From Vulcanococcus limneticus LL (GTDB taxonomy: Bacteria > Cyanobacteriota > Cyanobacteriia > PCC-6307 > Cyanobiaceae): 62,170 nucleotides of DNA. The notes under the pieces are model-generated. The model had not been told where the DNA came from. It was given only the letters and a program-made list of their open reading frames with translations, and ran no database searches. Numbering within the stretch: position 1 is the stretch's first letter; every line of letters starts with the position of its first letter. Positions 37,308-47,915 of this stretch are shown here, piece by piece. Both the position numbers and the translations under genes were made by a program. The DNA is taken from NCBI RefSeq assembly GCF_002252705.1, contig NZ_NQLA01000014.1, forward strand, positions 1 through 62,170. The letters are read 5' to 3'.

Positions 37308-38051
37308 TCAGGGCCGCGCCTCGCGGTGCATCCAACTGATCCAGTCGGCGGAGATCTGCTGCGGGCAGACGGCCTCGCACTCCAACTGGCTGCTGCAGCT
37401 GCCGAAGCCCTCGGCCGCCATCTGCTCCTGCATCGCGGCGGCCCGGCGGGCCCGCTCGGGCTGGCCCTGGGGCAGCTGGCCCAGGTGGGCCAGCTTCGCG
37501 GCCACGAACAGGCTGGCGGAGGCGTTGCGGCAACTGGCGATGCAGGCGCCGCAGCCGATGCAGGCGGCGGTCTCGAAGGCGGAGCGGGCTTGCTCACGGC
37601 CCACCAGCAGGCCATTGGCCTCCGGCGCGCTGCCGATGGGCACCGAGCAGTAGCCCCCCGCCGCGATCAGGCGATCGAGGGCCGCGCGCTCCACCGCCAG
37701 GTCCTGGATCAGGGGGAAGGCGGCGGCGCGCCAGGGCTCCAGCACGAGGCAGTCACCATCGGCGAACTGGCGCAGATACAGCTGGCAGACGGTGGTGGCC
37801 AGCCGTGGGCCGTGGGCCTGGCCATTCACCAGGAAGCCGCAGCTGCCGCAGATGCCCTCGCGGCAGTCGTGCTCGAAGTGCACCGGCCGCTCGCCGGCGG
37901 CGACCAGGCGCTCATTGAGCAGGTCGAGGGCCTCCAGCAGGGAGAGATCGGCGGACACCCGCTCCAGCCGGTGGTTCTCGAAGGCGCCCGGCGACTGCGG
38001 GCCCAGCTGGCGCCAGATACGCAGGTGCAGACTGAGGACGCGGCTGGTCAT
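37308..38051 (-). CDS. sdhB: succinate dehydrogenase/fumarate reductase iron-sulfur subunit
   Basis: A 247-residue electron-transfer subunit. The [2Fe-2S] cluster ligands lie in HDCREGICGSCGFLVNG (near residues 62-76) with a later Cys. The [4Fe-4S] and [3Fe-4S] ligands are in CIGCGACIASCRNA (near 163) and LECEAVCPQQIS (near 225). It passes electrons from SdhA to the membrane quinone site. It is separated from sdhA-sdhC (40426-43108) by two genes on the opposite strand. Confidence 0.92.
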   Translation of the reverse strand: MTSRVLSLHLRIWRQLGPQSPGAFENHRLERVSADLSLLEALDLLNERLVAAGERPVHFEHDCREGICGSCGFLVNGQAHGPRLATTVCQLYLRQFADGDCLVLEPWRAAAFPLIQDLAVERAALDRLIAAGGYCSVPIGSAPEANGLLVGREQARSAFETAACIGCGACIASCRNASASLFVAAKLAHLGQLPQGQPERARRAAAMQEQMAAEGFGSCSSQLECEAVCPQQISADWISWMHREARP

Positions 38052-38211
38052 GGAACCGTGCGGAGGGGAACCGTGCGAAGGGGGACCGCCCAGTTGGAGG
38101 AGCGCGCCGAAGAAGACCCTATGAGTGAACCCGCGAGGGGCGAGCCTCGGAACCGCATGGCGGCTTGGGTAACGCTACTTTTGGCGAGGTATAGGCCTTG
38201 GATACACCATC

Positions 38212-38607
38212 ATGGAGGCCACCTCCTCAGCCGACTCCACACCCAGCATCGAGGAGCTGCAGCGCAGTGACCGCCCTTTCGTGCTTGTTGACCACGCCGG
38301 CCTTGTACTGGCGATCAACCAGGCCTTCCAGGAGGCCTATGGCTGGGAGGAGAAGGACCTGTTGGATCAGCCTCTGAGCATGATTCTTCCGGAGGCCTTT
38401 CAGATGTCTCATCATCTGGGTTTCTCCCGCTTTCAGGCCACGGAATTCTCCACAATCCTGGCCCATCCCCTGCGCCTGAAGACCGCCTGCCGGGACGGGA
38501 GCGTATGCGTCTCGGAGCATTATATCGTAGCCGAGAAATATGGTGATAACTGGCTGTTCGGTGCCACCCTCACCCCCCTGCCGGAGGGCACGCAACCCGA
38601 TGCCTGA
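38212..38607 (+). CDS. stand-alone PAS-domain protein
   Basis: A 131-residue single PAS domain (about 16-125; RPFVLVDHAGLVLAINQAFQ, then GWEEKDLLDQPLSMILPEAF). No effector domain is attached. It overlaps the GGDEF-EAL gene by eight bases (38600-38607), so it is probably co-translated and may act as its sensory partner. No conserved flavin-binding Cys motif (NCRFLQ) is seen, so it is not an obvious LOV photoreceptor. Confidence 0.82.
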   Translation: MEATSSADSTPSIEELQRSDRPFVLVDHAGLVLAINQAFQEAYGWEEKDLLDQPLSMILPEAFQMSHHLGFSRFQATEFSTILAHPLRLKTACRDGSVCVSEHYIVAEKYGDNWLFGATLTPLPEGTQPDA

Positions 38608-40435
38608 TGCAGAGCGAGCCCAGTCGCGGGAGCGCACCCTGATCCATGAAATGCGCCAGGTGCTGGGGCGCATGGAGGCGGCCCTGGCCATGATCCGGGA
38701 CAGCCTGGTGATCACCACGGCCGATGGCCACATCCTCTGGTGCAACCAGAGCTTCGAACGCCTCGCCGCCAGCAGCAAACTGCAGCTGCTGGGCCGACCG
38801 ATGGCCGCCACCCTTCCCCTGGACGCGCAGGGACAGCCCCTGTTGCCGAGCGACCTCCGCGAGCTGGGGACATCGGCCGTCAGTTCCAGGACCGTGCTGC
38901 TGAGCCAGGAGCCCCTGAGGGCTCTGGAGCTGGAGTGGCACGCCTTCGAGGCCGACCGGTCCAACCCGCTGATCTTCTGGATCCGCGACATCACCGATCA
39001 GGTGAGCAACGAAAATCTCAAACGTAGGATCGACCTTGCCGAGCGCCTGCGCACGGAGAGCGAGATCCGCAATACCAGATTGCAGGAAGAGCAGCTCACG
39101 CTGGCGGCGAAAGTTGTGGAGTGCCCTGTCACCGGCCTGCCCAACCGTCGTGGCCTGCAGAGGCGCATGACGGAAGCCCTGGCCATCCTCAAGGATCAGC
39201 CTGGGGTGATTTCCATTCTGTTCTGCGACCTCAATGGCTTCAAGGAGATCAATGACCTCTACGGCCACCACGTGGGTGATGACTTGCTGGTGGAGATCGG
39301 CCAACGGCTGCAGAGCGCTCTTCGCCCTGGCGACATGCTCTCGCGGCTGGGTGGTGACGAATTCGTGGTGCTGACCCGCAGCACCACTGTCAGCAGCGAC
39401 CCGTTCCGTCTCGCCAGACGTCTTCAGCGCCGCCTGCAGATGCCCTGGATCGTCGAAGACCAGGCAATTCGGCCGTCGATGAGCGTGGGAATCGCCAGCA
39501 CCGATGACCCCGCCATGACCCCCGAGGAACTGCTGCGCCGCGCCGACCTGGCGATGTACGACGCCAAAGCCAGCGATGCGCTGAGCATCTCCAGCTATGA
39601 CACGTCCATCGACACGAAGGTCAAGCACACGATCGTGCTGCGGCGTCGGGTGCGCCAGGCGATCGACAATGGGGAGCTGGCACTGGTCTTCCAGCCGATC
39701 GTGAATCTCCACAACGGCGAGACCGTTGGACAGGAAAGCCTGGTGCGCATCCACACACCGCAGGCCCCGGTGCTCTCGCCCGATGAGTTCATTCCCCTGG
39801 CCGAACGCACCGGGATGATCCTGCCGGTGGGGCGCTGGGTGATCAGTGAGGCCCTGGCCCACCAGCGCTGGCTCCAGGACCGGGACCAACCGCTGCTGAC
39901 CTCCATCAACGTGAGTCCCCTTCAGCTGAAACAGGAGGGGTTTGCCGACTGGTTCCTGCTCCAGGCCAGCCACCACGGAGTGGATCTGTGCCGGACGGCG
40001 GTGGAGGTGACCGAAGGCATGTTCATCGAACAGCTGGAGCACACCAGCCACGAGCTAGGGCGACTGCGCAGCGCGGGGGTTCAGGTCTACCTCGACGACT
40101 TCGGCACGGGATTTTCCAGCATGTCGTCCCTGGCGGAGCTGCCGATCGATGCCGTCAAGATCGACCGCAGCTTCATCGCCGACTTCCTGATCGATCCCCG
40201 CAAGGCCAAGGTGCTGCAGTCGATGATCGCCCTCGCCCAGGATCTCAGCCTCACGGTGATCGCCGAGGGCATCGAGACGGAGAGCCAGCACCAGGGCCTG
40301 CTGGCCATGGGCTGCGGCCTTGGACAGGGGTACTGGTTCGGCAGGCCGGAACCGGCCGCCCTGGGCCCGAGCAGCAGTCCCGACGGCCCCAGAGCCCGAG
40401 CTGCGAACGCTTCTGACCTGGCGGTTCAGGCATAG
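38600..40435 (+). CDS. PAS-GGDEF-EAL cyclic-di-GMP enzyme
   Basis: A 611-residue cytosolic protein. An N-terminal helix and PAS domain (about 15-135; [20 protein letters not shown]) lead into a GGDEF domain (about 170-335) with an intact [10 protein letters not shown] active site. An EAL domain (about 350-595) follows: ESLVR at the EAL position (catalytic Glu kept), [29 protein letters not shown] and AEGIETESQ. Both synthesis and breakdown of c-di-GMP are thus possible. Its stop overlaps the convergent sdhA by ten bases. A PilZ protein lies 5.4 kb away. Confidence 0.92.
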   Translation: MPDAERAQSRERTLIHEMRQVLGRMEAALAMIRDSLVITTADGHILWCNQSFERLAASSKLQLLGRPMAATLPLDAQGQPLLPSDLRELGTSAVSSRTVLLSQEPLRALELEWHAFEADRSNPLIFWIRDITDQVSNENLKRRIDLAERLRTESEIRNTRLQEEQLTLAAKVVECPVTGLPNRRGLQRRMTEALAILKDQPGVISILFCDLNGFKEINDLYGHHVGDDLLVEIGQRLQSALRPGDMLSRLGGDEFVVLTRSTTVSSDPFRLARRLQRRLQMPWIVEDQAIRPSMSVGIASTDDPAMTPEELLRRADLAMYDAKASDALSISSYDTSIDTKVKHTIVLRRRVRQAIDNGELALVFQPIVNLHNGETVGQESLVRIHTPQAPVLSPDEFIPLAERTGMILPVGRWVISEALAHQRWLQDRDQPLLTSINVSPLQLKQEGFADWFLLQASHHGVDLCRTAVEVTEGMFIEQLEHTSHELGRLRSAGVQVYLDDFGTGFSSMSSLAELPIDAVKIDRSFIADFLIDPRKAKVLQSMIALAQDLSLTVIAEGIETESQHQGLLAMGCGLGQGYWFGRPEPAALGPSSSPDGPRARAANASDLAVQA

Positions 40436-42336
40436 CTGCGCTGGCTGGGCTGCACCAGCGAGAACCTGAGCGGCTCGGTGTGGCGCAGCGGGACGCCGCC
40501 CTCGCGGAACTCCCAGGCGGCGATGTGGGCGAAGTGGTTGTCGTCGCGGAGGGCCTCCCCCTCGGGGGTCTGGTGCTCCTCGCGGAAGTGGGCCCCGCAC
40601 GACTCCTCGCGGGCCAGGGCATCGCGCAGCATCAGCTGGGCCAGGGAAAAGAAATCCGCCAGGCGCAGGGCCTTCTCCAGTTCGGCGTTCGGACCACTCA
40701 CCTGCTGGGGCAGCCGCAGATCGGCGTGGAAGGAGGCCTCCAGCGCCGCCACCTGCTCCAGGCCGCGGCGCAGGCCCTCGGCGTTGCGGCTGATGCCACA
40801 GCTGTCGATGAGCAGCAGGCCCAGCTCGCGGTGGAAGCCATCCACCGGCCGCCGCCCCCCCACCGCCAGCAGCGCCGCGATGCGGACCTCGGCGGCGGCC
40901 AGGGCGGCGCGGCAGGCAGGGTGATCGGGGCCCACCTCCGGCAGGGGCTGGCCCGTCAGCCAGGCGGTGACCGTGGCCGGCGCGATGAACAGCCCATCGG
41001 CCAGGCCCTGCATCAGGGCACTGGCGCCGAGGCGGTTGGCGCCGTGCTCGGAGAAGTTGGCCTCCCCGAGCACGAACAGCCCCGCGATCGTGCTCATCAG
41101 GTGGTAGTCGACCCAGAGCCCCCCCATCGTGTAGTGGGGGGCGGGGTAGATCCGCATCGGCACGGCCAGCGGGTCGTCGCCCGTGATCCGCTCGTACATG
41201 GCCAGCAGATTGCCGTAGCGGGCCTCAATGGCGCTGCGGCCCTCCCGGCCGATCGCCTCGGCCAGGTCGAGGTAGACGGAGCGTCCGCCGGGCCCCACCC
41301 CCTGGCCGGCGGCGCAGAGCTCCCGGGCCCGACGCGAGGCCACATCCCGCGGCACCATATTGCCGTAGGCGGGGTACTGGCGCTCCAGGAAGTAGTCGCG
41401 TTCCGCCTCGGGGATCGCGTCGGGAGGGCGGGCGTCGCCGGGGTGGGACGGCAGCCACAGGCGGCCGTCGTTGCGCAGGCTCTCGCTCATCAGCGTGAGC
41501 TTGCTCTGGTGGGGATCGCCGCTGGGGATGCAGGTGGGATGGATCTGGGTGAAGCAGGGGTTGGCGAACAGGGCCCCCTGGCGGTGGGCGCGCCAGATGG
41601 CGCTGGCGTTGGACTGGAGCGCGTTGGTGGAGAGGTAGTAGACGTTGGAATAGCCGCCCGTGGCCAGCAGCACGGCGTGGCCTGTGATCGTCTCCAGGGC
41701 ACCGCTCACCAGGTGGCGGCACACCACGCCGCGCGCAACCCCATCCACCGTGACCAGTTCCACCATGTCGCGGCGGCAGAGCAGCTGCACCCGCCCGGCG
41801 GCAACCTGGCGCATCAGGGCCTGGTAGGCCCCATAGAGCAGCTGCTGGCCGGTCTGGCCGCGGGCGTAGAAGGTGCGGCTCACCAGGGAGCCCCCGAAGC
41901 TGCGGGTGGCCAGGGTGCCGCCGTACTCCCGGGCGAAGGGAACTCCCTGCGCCACCGCCTGATTGATGATCGCGGAGCTGATCTCGGCCAGCCGGTGACA
42001 GCCGGCCTCACGGGCGCGGAAGTCACCGCCGCGCACGGTGTCGGCGAACAGACGGGCAATGCTGTCGCCGTCGTTGGCGGAGTTCTTGGCGGCATTGATG
42101 CCGCCCTGGGCCGCCACCGAGTGGGCCCGGCGCGGGCTGTCGTGATAGGTCACCAGCCGCACCCGGTAGCCCTGCTCCGCCAGGGCGGCGGCCGCCGAAG
42201 CCCCGGCCAGACCGCTGCCCACCACCACCAGGGTGAACTGCCGCTTGCGCAGTGGACTGATCAGCGGCAGCCCCTCGCGGCAGTGCGTCCAGGCCTGGGC
42301 CACCGGCCCCGCGGGAATGCGGGGATCAAGTGTCAT
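40426..42336 (-). CDS. sdhA: succinate dehydrogenase/fumarate reductase flavoprotein subunit
   Basis: A 636-residue FAD enzyme. The dinucleotide fold [20 protein letters not shown] (near residue 36), [15 protein letters not shown] with the FAD-linking His region, the substrate motif HPTCIPSG, the catalytic Arg region [15 protein letters not shown] and [20 protein letters not shown] are all present. ATG 42336 overlaps the sdhC 3' end by 11 bases, defining sdhC-sdhA as a coupled pair. The start is decided by this overlap and the absence of family resemblance upstream. Confidence 0.93.
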   Translation of the reverse strand: MTLDPRIPAGPVAQAWTHCREGLPLISPLRKRQFTLVVVGSGLAGASAAAALAEQGYRVRLVTYHDSPRRAHSVAAQGGINAAKNSANDGDSIARLFADTVRGGDFRAREAGCHRLAEISSAIINQAVAQGVPFAREYGGTLATRSFGGSLVSRTFYARGQTGQQLLYGAYQALMRQVAAGRVQLLCRRDMVELVTVDGVARGVVCRHLVSGALETITGHAVLLATGGYSNVYYLSTNALQSNASAIWRAHRQGALFANPCFTQIHPTCIPSGDPHQSKLTLMSESLRNDGRLWLPSHPGDARPPDAIPEAERDYFLERQYPAYGNMVPRDVASRRARELCAAGQGVGPGGRSVYLDLAEAIGREGRSAIEARYGNLLAMYERITGDDPLAVPMRIYPAPHYTMGGLWVDYHLMSTIAGLFVLGEANFSEHGANRLGASALMQGLADGLFIAPATVTAWLTGQPLPEVGPDHPACRAALAAAEVRIAALLAVGGRRPVDGFHRELGLLLIDSCGISRNAEGLRRGLEQVAALEASFHADLRLPQQVSGPNAELEKALRLADFFSLAQLMLRDALAREESCGAHFREEHQTPEGEALRDDNHFAHIAAWEFREGGVPLRHTEPLRFSLVQPSQRSYA

Positions 42337-43108
42337 GGCCCAGCACCAGCAGCAGGGGCACCAGGGCGAAGCCGGCGCCGAGGGCAACGGCCAGCACCCG
42401 GCCCCAGCGGCGGATCCGGGCGCCGTTGGCGGGATCCAGCAGCCCCAGGCTGCGGTGGGCGGCCTCCGCCCCATGGAACAGGTGCAGCCCGAGCGCCAAC
42501 GCCGCCGCCAGGTAAAGCGCCAGGGCGGCGGGGGAGGCCAGGGCCGCCTGCAGGGCCGTCAGCTCCTGGCCGGCGGCCGGACGCAGCCAGCGCAGCTGGG
42601 CCAGATGCACGGCCAGAAAGGCCAGCAGCAATGCGCCGGTAAGGGGGGCGCTGCGGGCCGCCAGCGCCGCCACGGGGTCGCCGCGGCGACTCACCAAGCC
42701 GGGCGAGCCGGGGGGAAGGGGCTCGCCACCGATCTTGGCGCGACGGTTGGCGAGGACCTTGGCCAGCGCCAGCGCCAGGTGGGTGAGGGCCGCCGCCACC
42801 AGGGCGAGCTCCACCAGCGGCAGCCAGGGGCTGGCGTGCAGGGCAGCGGCGTAGGCCTCAAAGCGCACCGGATCCATGGGTGCCAGGGCCACCCCCAGCA
42901 GGTGCGCCACCAGAAACAGCACCAGGCTCAAGCCCGTTGCAGCGACCCAGCCAGAGGCGTGGCGCGCGGCGATGGGACGCGCGATCGGGCCGCTGGCGTC
43001 CCTGTCGGGGGCACGTTGGGCAGGGTCGACTTGGGAAGTGGCGACTTGGGCAGTGGCGACTTGGGCAGTGGCCAAGGGGCGAGTGACCTGCACGCCGCAA
43101 CCATCCAC
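42326..43108 (-). CDS. sdhC: succinate dehydrogenase cytochrome b subunit
   Basis: A 260-residue membrane anchor of the type that binds SdhA/B with haem and quinone. Five hydrophobic segments span about 55-75, 95-115, 150-170, 185-205 and 235-255. Histidines at the starts of helices (for example AVHLAQLRW and [13 protein letters not shown]) are candidate haem ligands. It starts at GTG. The first ~30 residues carry a TAQVA repeat from a 15-base tandem duplication, absent from what is needed for the membrane core. Confidence 0.83.
   Translation of the reverse strand: MDGCGVQVTRPLATAQVATAQVATSQVDPAQRAPDRDASGPIARPIAARHASGWVAATGLSLVLFLVAHLLGVALAPMDPVRFEAYAAALHASPWLPLVELALVAAALTHLALALAKVLANRRAKIGGEPLPPGSPGLVSRRGDPVAALAARSAPLTGALLLAFLAVHLAQLRWLRPAAGQELTALQAALASPAALALYLAAALALGLHLFHGAEAAHRSLGLLDPANGARIRRWGRVLAVALGAGFALVPLLLVLGHDT
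43027..43071. repeat. three 15-bp tandem repeats in the 5' end of sdhC
   Basis: Three copies of CGACTTGGGCAGTGG (the first has A for C at one position), in frame, each adding five residues to the SdhC N-terminus. Confidence 0.85.
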
Positions 43109-43194
43109 TGTCAGGCCCTAATCCTACGGAGTCCAACCCGCTGGATCCCGGCCCCCACAGCCAGCAGGATGGGGCCAGTTGGTGGCCACCGGCC

Positions 43195-44709
43195 ATGGCC
43201 CTCAGTTTCCGCGACCTCCAGGCCCAGCTGCTGCCGGACTGGGGCGACGAGCAGGGCCGCAACGGCACCGACTTCGACCTGCTGGTGGTGCCCTCGCTGA
43301 CGATGGACCGGGCCCAGATGGAGCTGGTGACCGGCGCCCACCACTACGAGGAGCGCCAGCTGTTTTCGCTGGTGCGGCTACGGGATCCCGGCGTGCGGGC
43401 CGTCTACGTGACCAGCAAGCTGCTGCCCGAGCTGGTGGTGGATGCGGTTCTGGAGCTGCTGCCCGGCGTGCCCACCTCCCACGCCCGCCGTCGCCTGCAC
43501 CTCTTCGATGCCGACGACGCCTCCAACCGGCCCCTCACCGCCAAGCTGCTGGAACGTCCCCGGCTGCTGGCGCGGATCCAGGAGTTGCTGCGGCCCGGGC
43601 GCAGCTTCATCGCCTGCTACGTGGTGACCGAGCTGGAGAAGCAGCTCTCCGAGCGGCTGCAGGTACCCCTACTGGGCACCGATCCGGCCCTGAACTACTG
43701 GGGCAGCAAGGCCGGCAGCCGGGAGCTGTTCACCCGCTGCGGCGTGCCCCATCCACCGGGCAGCGGCCTGGTGCACAACCTCGACGACCTGGCCGAGGTG
43801 ACGGCGGAGCTGTGGGAGGCGCACCCCCACCTGCGGCGCTGCGTGGTCAAGCTCAACGAGGGCTTCAGCGGCGAGGGCAACGCCCCCCTGGATCTGGAGG
43901 CGCTGCTGCTGGATGGGCTCAGCGCCGCCCAGCGTCGCGGCCGCATCCGCCAGGCCCTGGAGGATCTGGCGATGCCCCCGCCCCAGTGGCGCGAGCTGGT
44001 GACCCACCAGGGCGCCCTGGTGGAGGCCTGGCTGGAAGGCGGCGATGCCCTCAGCTCGCCGAGCGTGCAGGGCACGATCCACCCGGGTGGTGGCGGGCGC
44101 CCGGGCACGGTGGAGGTGCTCTCCACCCACGAGCAGATCCTCGGGGGGCCCAGCGGCCAGACCTACCTGGGCTGCCGCTTCCCAGCCGAGGAGCCCTACC
44201 GCCTGGAACTGATGCGCCACGGCCGGGCCGTGGGCGAGGCCCTGGCAGCCGAGGGGGCCCTGGAGCGCTACGCGGTGGACTTCATCGCCCGCCACATCGA
44301 CGGCCACTGGGACCTGCAGGCGATCGAGGTGAATCTGCGCCAGGGCGGCACCACCCATCCCACGATGGCCCTGAGGGCCATCACCACCGGCGAACTGGAT
44401 CCCGCCACCGGCCTGTTCCTCTCGCCCACGGGGCAGCCGCTGCACTACGTGGCCACCGACAACCTCTGCGATGAGCGCCTGCGGGGCCTGCTGCCATTGG
44501 ATCTGATCGACATCGTGGCCGACGCCGGCCTCCACTACGACCCGGCACGCCTGCGCGGCAGCGTCTTCCACCTGCTGGGCTGCCTGTCGGAATACGGCAA
44601 GCTCGGCATGACCTGCGTGGGAGGCAGCGACGGCCAGGCCAGAGCTGTGTACGAGGCCACCGCAGAACAGCTGATCGCCCGGGCCGCAGGCCTGCAGGGC
44701 CAGGGCTGA
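43195..44709 (+). CDS. peptide ligase PGM1-related ATP-grasp protein
   Basis: A 504-residue protein typical of cyanobacteria. An N-terminal domain (about 1-155) precedes an ATP-grasp fold, with [20 protein letters not shown] (glycine-rich nucleotide loop near residue 225), [19 protein letters not shown] and the metal-binding [20 protein letters not shown] (near 380). Relatives ligate amino groups to carboxylates in an ATP-dependent way (PGM1 acts in pheganomycin synthesis). The product here is unknown, and no obvious natural-product cluster surrounds it. Confidence 0.78.
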   Translation: MALSFRDLQAQLLPDWGDEQGRNGTDFDLLVVPSLTMDRAQMELVTGAHHYEERQLFSLVRLRDPGVRAVYVTSKLLPELVVDAVLELLPGVPTSHARRRLHLFDADDASNRPLTAKLLERPRLLARIQELLRPGRSFIACYVVTELEKQLSERLQVPLLGTDPALNYWGSKAGSRELFTRCGVPHPPGSGLVHNLDDLAEVTAELWEAHPHLRRCVVKLNEGFSGEGNAPLDLEALLLDGLSAAQRRGRIRQALEDLAMPPPQWRELVTHQGALVEAWLEGGDALSSPSVQGTIHPGGGGRPGTVEVLSTHEQILGGPSGQTYLGCRFPAEEPYRLELMRHGRAVGEALAAEGALERYAVDFIARHIDGHWDLQAIEVNLRQGGTTHPTMALRAITTGELDPATGLFLSPTGQPLHYVATDNLCDERLRGLLPLDLIDIVADAGLHYDPARLRGSVFHLLGCLSEYGKLGMTCVGGSDGQARAVYEATAEQLIARAAGLQGQG

Positions 44710-44762
44710 CGCCAGGCGCGGGCAGAGGCAGGGAGACTGTCAACACCACGGCAATCACGGCG

Positions 44763-45290
44763 ATGGCGGTGCGCGAGGTGCTGCGTCTGGGGGATCCCCG
44801 CCTGCGGGAGGTGGCCAGCCCTGTGGGTGATCCCACGGCACCGGCCATCGCCGCGCTGATCAGCGACCTGCGCGACACCATGGCCGCGCGCCATGGTGCC
44901 GGACTGGCGGCGCCCCAGATCGGGGTGCCCCTGCGGGTGGTGATCTTCGGCATCACCCGCAATCCGCGCTACCCCGAGGCGCCACCGATCCCGGAAACGG
45001 TGCTGATCAACCCTCTGATCACCCCCCTGGGCAAGGGCAGGGGACTGGGCTGGGAAGGCTGCCTGAGCGTGCCGGGACTGCGCGGCGCAGTGCCCCGCTG
45101 GGAGCACATCCGTTACACGGCCCTCGATCCCCGGGGCTGCCGGGTGGAGGTGGAGGCGGAAGGCTTCCACGCCCGGGTGGTGCAGCACGAGTGCGACCAC
45201 CTCGACGGCCTGCTGTTTCCCGACCGACTGGAGGATCCCCGGCAACTCGGCTACACCGAGGAACTGCAGGCAGCGGGCCTGATCCCCTAG
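44763..45290 (+). CDS. def: peptide deformylase
   Basis: A 175-residue metalloenzyme that removes the formyl group from nascent proteins. All three motifs are present: [15 protein letters not shown] (near residue 46), [13 protein letters not shown] (metal Cys near 101) and [17 protein letters not shown] (metal His pair and Glu near 143). In the last motif the usual HExDH reads HECDH, which is allowed. The stop overlaps the convergent USP gene by four bases. Confidence 0.93.
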   Translation: MAVREVLRLGDPRLREVASPVGDPTAPAIAALISDLRDTMAARHGAGLAAPQIGVPLRVVIFGITRNPRYPEAPPIPETVLINPLITPLGKGRGLGWEGCLSVPGLRGAVPRWEHIRYTALDPRGCRVEVEAEGFHARVVQHECDHLDGLLFPDRLEDPRQLGYTEELQAAGLIP

Positions 45291-45775
45291 CCCTGCTGCG
45301 GCCTGCCCGGCACCACGAGCACCGGGATCGGCGCATGGGTGAGCACCCGCTGGGTCTCACTGCCCAGCAGCAGGCCAGCCAGGCCGCGGCGGCCATGGGA
45401 GGCCATCACGATCAGGTCGCAGGCGCGCTCGCTGGCCACCCGCAGGATCGCCTCGTACACCACCGGATCCACACTGGTCGCCGCGTCGGACTCCAGCCCC
45501 ACCGCTGTGGCCACGGCCCTGGCCTTGGTCAGCAGCTCCTCGGTCCAGACGGCGCTGGCCTTGGCGAACTGCTCGCCCACCTTGGGGTCCACGGCCAGCC
45601 CCTCTCCGAAGATCGCCATGTCCGGACGCCCGTAAAAGCTCTCCTGGGCGTGGAAGAAGGTGATCCGCGCCGCGAGGGCCTCAGCGAGGGCCACAGCCTG
45701 CTGCACGGCGGCATCCGAGAGCTCGGAACCGTCGATGGGAACGAGCAGGTGGCGAAAGGGCAGGGGGCTGGCCAT
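45287..45775 (-). CDS. universal stress protein (UspA family)
   Basis: A 162-residue cytosolic protein. It begins [20 protein letters not shown] and ends with the nucleotide-binding signature [20 protein letters not shown] (G-2X-G-9X-G type), then PIPVLVVPG. Its role in stress survival is inferred from the family. Confidence 0.88.
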   Translation of the reverse strand: MASPLPFRHLLVPIDGSELSDAAVQQAVALAEALAARITFFHAQESFYGRPDMAIFGEGLAVDPKVGEQFAKASAVWTEELLTKARAVATAVGLESDAATSVDPVVYEAILRVASERACDLIVMASHGRRGLAGLLLGSETQRVLTHAPIPVLVVPGRPQQG

Positions 45776-45876
45776 GGCCTGGGGGGCTGCTGGCCCGAGG
45801 CTAGGAACGGTCGCCCCATGCGCCCAGCACCTCGAGCAGGTGGGCGATAGGGCGAACGCCGGGAGGCGTGATCGGC

Positions 45877-46233
45877 CTACTGATCAGCCCAGTTCATGCG
45901 CATGTAATCGTCGAGGAAGGTGCCCTCCGGCAGGGCCCCCCCCAGGAAGCGGAAGCCGGCGAAGGTGTTCACGCCGGTGAGCTTCTGCCAGAGCAGCTCG
46001 GCCTGCAGACAGATCGGTTCGATCACCACATCGTGGCGGAAGCGCAGCTCCAGGGACTGACCCAGCTCCAGTCCCGGATCGCCGTGGATCAGCACACAGG
46101 TTCCCTCACGGGCCACATCCCAGAGGGTGCCGTGGTGATGGGCCTCGGGCAGCAACAGCTCCACCCGCACGGCCCCCACCATGCTCGGCACCTCATGGCG
46201 CGGATGGACCCGGCGGCTGATGATCGGCTTCAT
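45877..46233 (-). CDS. PilZ-domain c-di-GMP-binding protein
   Basis: A 118-residue single PilZ domain. The c-di-GMP motif RRVHPRHEV (RxxxR, residues 7-11) and a WDVAREGTCVLI strand in place of D/NxSxxG are visible. A conserved-looking FLDDYMRMNW tail follows. It may read out the signal made by the GGDEF-EAL protein at 38600. No effector domain is attached. Confidence 0.78.
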   Translation of the reverse strand: MKPIISRRVHPRHEVPSMVGAVRVELLLPEAHHHGTLWDVAREGTCVLIHGDPGLELGQSLELRFRHDVVIEPICLQAELLWQKLTGVNTFAGFRFLGGALPEGTFLDDYMRMNWADQ

Positions 46234-46298
46234 GCGGGCGGCGGGGCAAGCGGTTGTGTCCTGATAGTCCTAACTGAATTGGAGTGAGACGGCAGGAT

Positions 46299-46964
46299 TC
46301 ACGGGCGCCGCATCCCCTGCCAGCCCGCCAGGTGGGAGGCGGCGGCGGAGCGGGCCAGGGCCCGAGCGGCCGGCAAGGCGGCCTCCAGCCGATCGGAGCC
46401 GAAGTGGGGCAACTGGCGGCTGCGCAGCCAGGCACCCCATCGGAACTCATGGAAGGGGATCAGGGGGGCGGCCGCCACAACCCCCTCCCGCTTCAGCTTC
46501 CAGATCAGGCTGCGGTAGGGGTCGTCCTGGGTGCCGGTGAGATAGTCCGGCAGGGCGGTGGGGGGCAAGGGCCCCAGCCCACGACCGTCGTACAGGTAGA
46601 GCCAGCCGCGGCGGTGGAGCTGCTCCAGCACCTGCTCCCGCTCGCTCACCTCCAGCTGCAGGGCCACGTAACCGAAGCAGGTGGCCTGCGGGTCCAGCTC
46701 CATCAGCCCCCGCAGCCGGTGGTGCCGATCCACGATCCAGAACTCGCCGCTGGCGCTGCGCACCAGGGGAGTGGGCTTCTTGCGCAGGTACTGGCGGCGC
46801 TGCTCGGGGGTGTCCTTGGCGAAGTCGATCTGGCGGCTGCGGATCTCCGCCATCCCCACACACAGCTGGGTGGGCCGCAGCCGGGCCAGGGGAACCTCCA
46901 GCAGCCCGGTCTCGCCCGATGGCGGCGGCGGCAGGGGCTCGTAGGGGGGAAGTCGCAGGGCCAT
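46299..46964 (-). CDS. ParB-like nuclease domain protein
   Basis: A 221-residue soluble protein. The N-terminal part has a ParB/Srx-type fold (LRPTQLCVGMAEIRSRQIDF, then FWIVDRHHRLRGLMELD), as in the ParBc_2 family of putative nucleases. There is no helix-turn-helix and no parA neighbour, so a chromosome-partitioning role is unlikely. ATG 46964 is chosen where the conserved part begins. Confidence 0.72.
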   Translation of the reverse strand: MALRLPPYEPLPPPPSGETGLLEVPLARLRPTQLCVGMAEIRSRQIDFAKDTPEQRRQYLRKKPTPLVRSASGEFWIVDRHHRLRGLMELDPQATCFGYVALQLEVSEREQVLEQLHRRGWLYLYDGRGLGPLPPTALPDYLTGTQDDPYRSLIWKLKREGVVAAAPLIPFHEFRWGAWLRSRQLPHFGSDRLEAALPAARALARSAAASHLAGWQGMRRP

Positions 46965-47113
46965 GGTTGGAAGGTAGGGCGGCAGCCGCAGCCGGCAACG
47001 GGCAGGGCGATGGGGCACGGCGTTGGGCCGCAGCAAGGGGCCGCCTGGAGGGGCCGTGGCAACACTGGCCGGGCCTGGCTAAGCGTGTTTCCAGTGAGGA
47101 CAACGCGGCGCCC

Positions 47114-47731
47114 ATGGCAGCCCCCATTCCCCCCCGCTCAGCCACCGTCGGTCGGCAGCCCGGGCCAGCGCAAGCGGGGCCGCAACAACGCCTGGGGCAG
47201 CGGGCGTGGCGGCAGCGGCTCCAGGGCGTGCTGCTCGGCCTGGTTCTGGGCCTGGGGCTGCTGCTGGCGCCCGCTGGATCGGCGGCCTTGGCCGCCCAGG
47301 CCAGCCAGGAGCCGACCGAGCCAGCCAGCGCCATCTGTGCCCCGATCGATGCGGCCGAGGTGGCCGGCCTGTTCGATCGCTGGAACGCAGCCCTGGCCAG
47401 CGGCGATCCAGAGCAGGTGGCGGCCCTCTACGGCGACGATGCCCTGCTGCTGCCCACCCTCTCGCCCATCCCCCGGGCCGACCACGCCGCCATCGCCGAC
47501 TACTTCGTGCAGTTCCTGGCCCAGGTCCCCGAAGGCCGGATCGACAGCCGCACGGTGCGGCTGGGCTGCAACGAGGCCCTCGATGCCGGCACCTACAGCT
47601 TCCTGCTCCACCCGGCGGGCCAGGAGCCCCGGCGGGTGGCGGCGCGCTACTCCTTCGTCTACACCTTCGACGGGACGGGCTGGCACATCCAGCACCACCA
47701 CTCGTCGCTGATGCCGCCTGCAGCGGCCTGA
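47114..47731 (+). CDS. secreted SnoaL-like (SgcJ/EcaC, CaMKII-association) domain protein
   Basis: About 205 residues. A basic N-terminus and membrane/signal segment (about 36-62, VLLGLVLGLGLLLAPAGSAAL) precede a SnoaL-like cone domain (about 78-200; EVAGLFDRWNAALASGDPEQ, VAALYGDDALLLPTLSPIPR, ending WHIQHHHSSLMP). Relatives form small-molecule-binding dimers or oligomers; the ligand is unknown. ATG 47114 is preferred to upstream frames. Confidence 0.72.
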   Translation: MAAPIPPRSATVGRQPGPAQAGPQQRLGQRAWRQRLQGVLLGLVLGLGLLLAPAGSAALAAQASQEPTEPASAICAPIDAAEVAGLFDRWNAALASGDPEQVAALYGDDALLLPTLSPIPRADHAAIADYFVQFLAQVPEGRIDSRTVRLGCNEALDAGTYSFLLHPAGQEPRRVAARYSFVYTFDGTGWHIQHHHSSLMPPAAA

Positions 47732-47915
47732 GCCGGGTGGGGAGTCACCCAGCCGGTGGGGCGGTCAGTGGACGCAGATCCGTAAGTCCTGACCTTGCCA
47801 GCAGGCGGGCTCCCGGCTGGAGTGGCGTGCCAGCCCCCAGCGCGAGTTGATGCCATCGGCTATGAGCCCGCGCACATGCGCCTGGCCCTGGGCCAGGGCA
47901 GCTCTCGCACCAGGC

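Noticed and set aside
40480-42642. 720-codon plus-strand frame opposite sdhA
   Set aside because: Antisense of a well-supported flavoprotein gene; no recognisable domain.
36190-43071. Short regular repeats that might suggest a CRISPR array
   Set aside because: They are 12-15 bp, contiguous, in frame inside genes, and have no spacers.
46299-46964. Chromosome-partitioning ParB
   Set aside because: Only the ParB-like nuclease fold is present; no helix-turn-helix, no parA, no parS-like repeats nearby.
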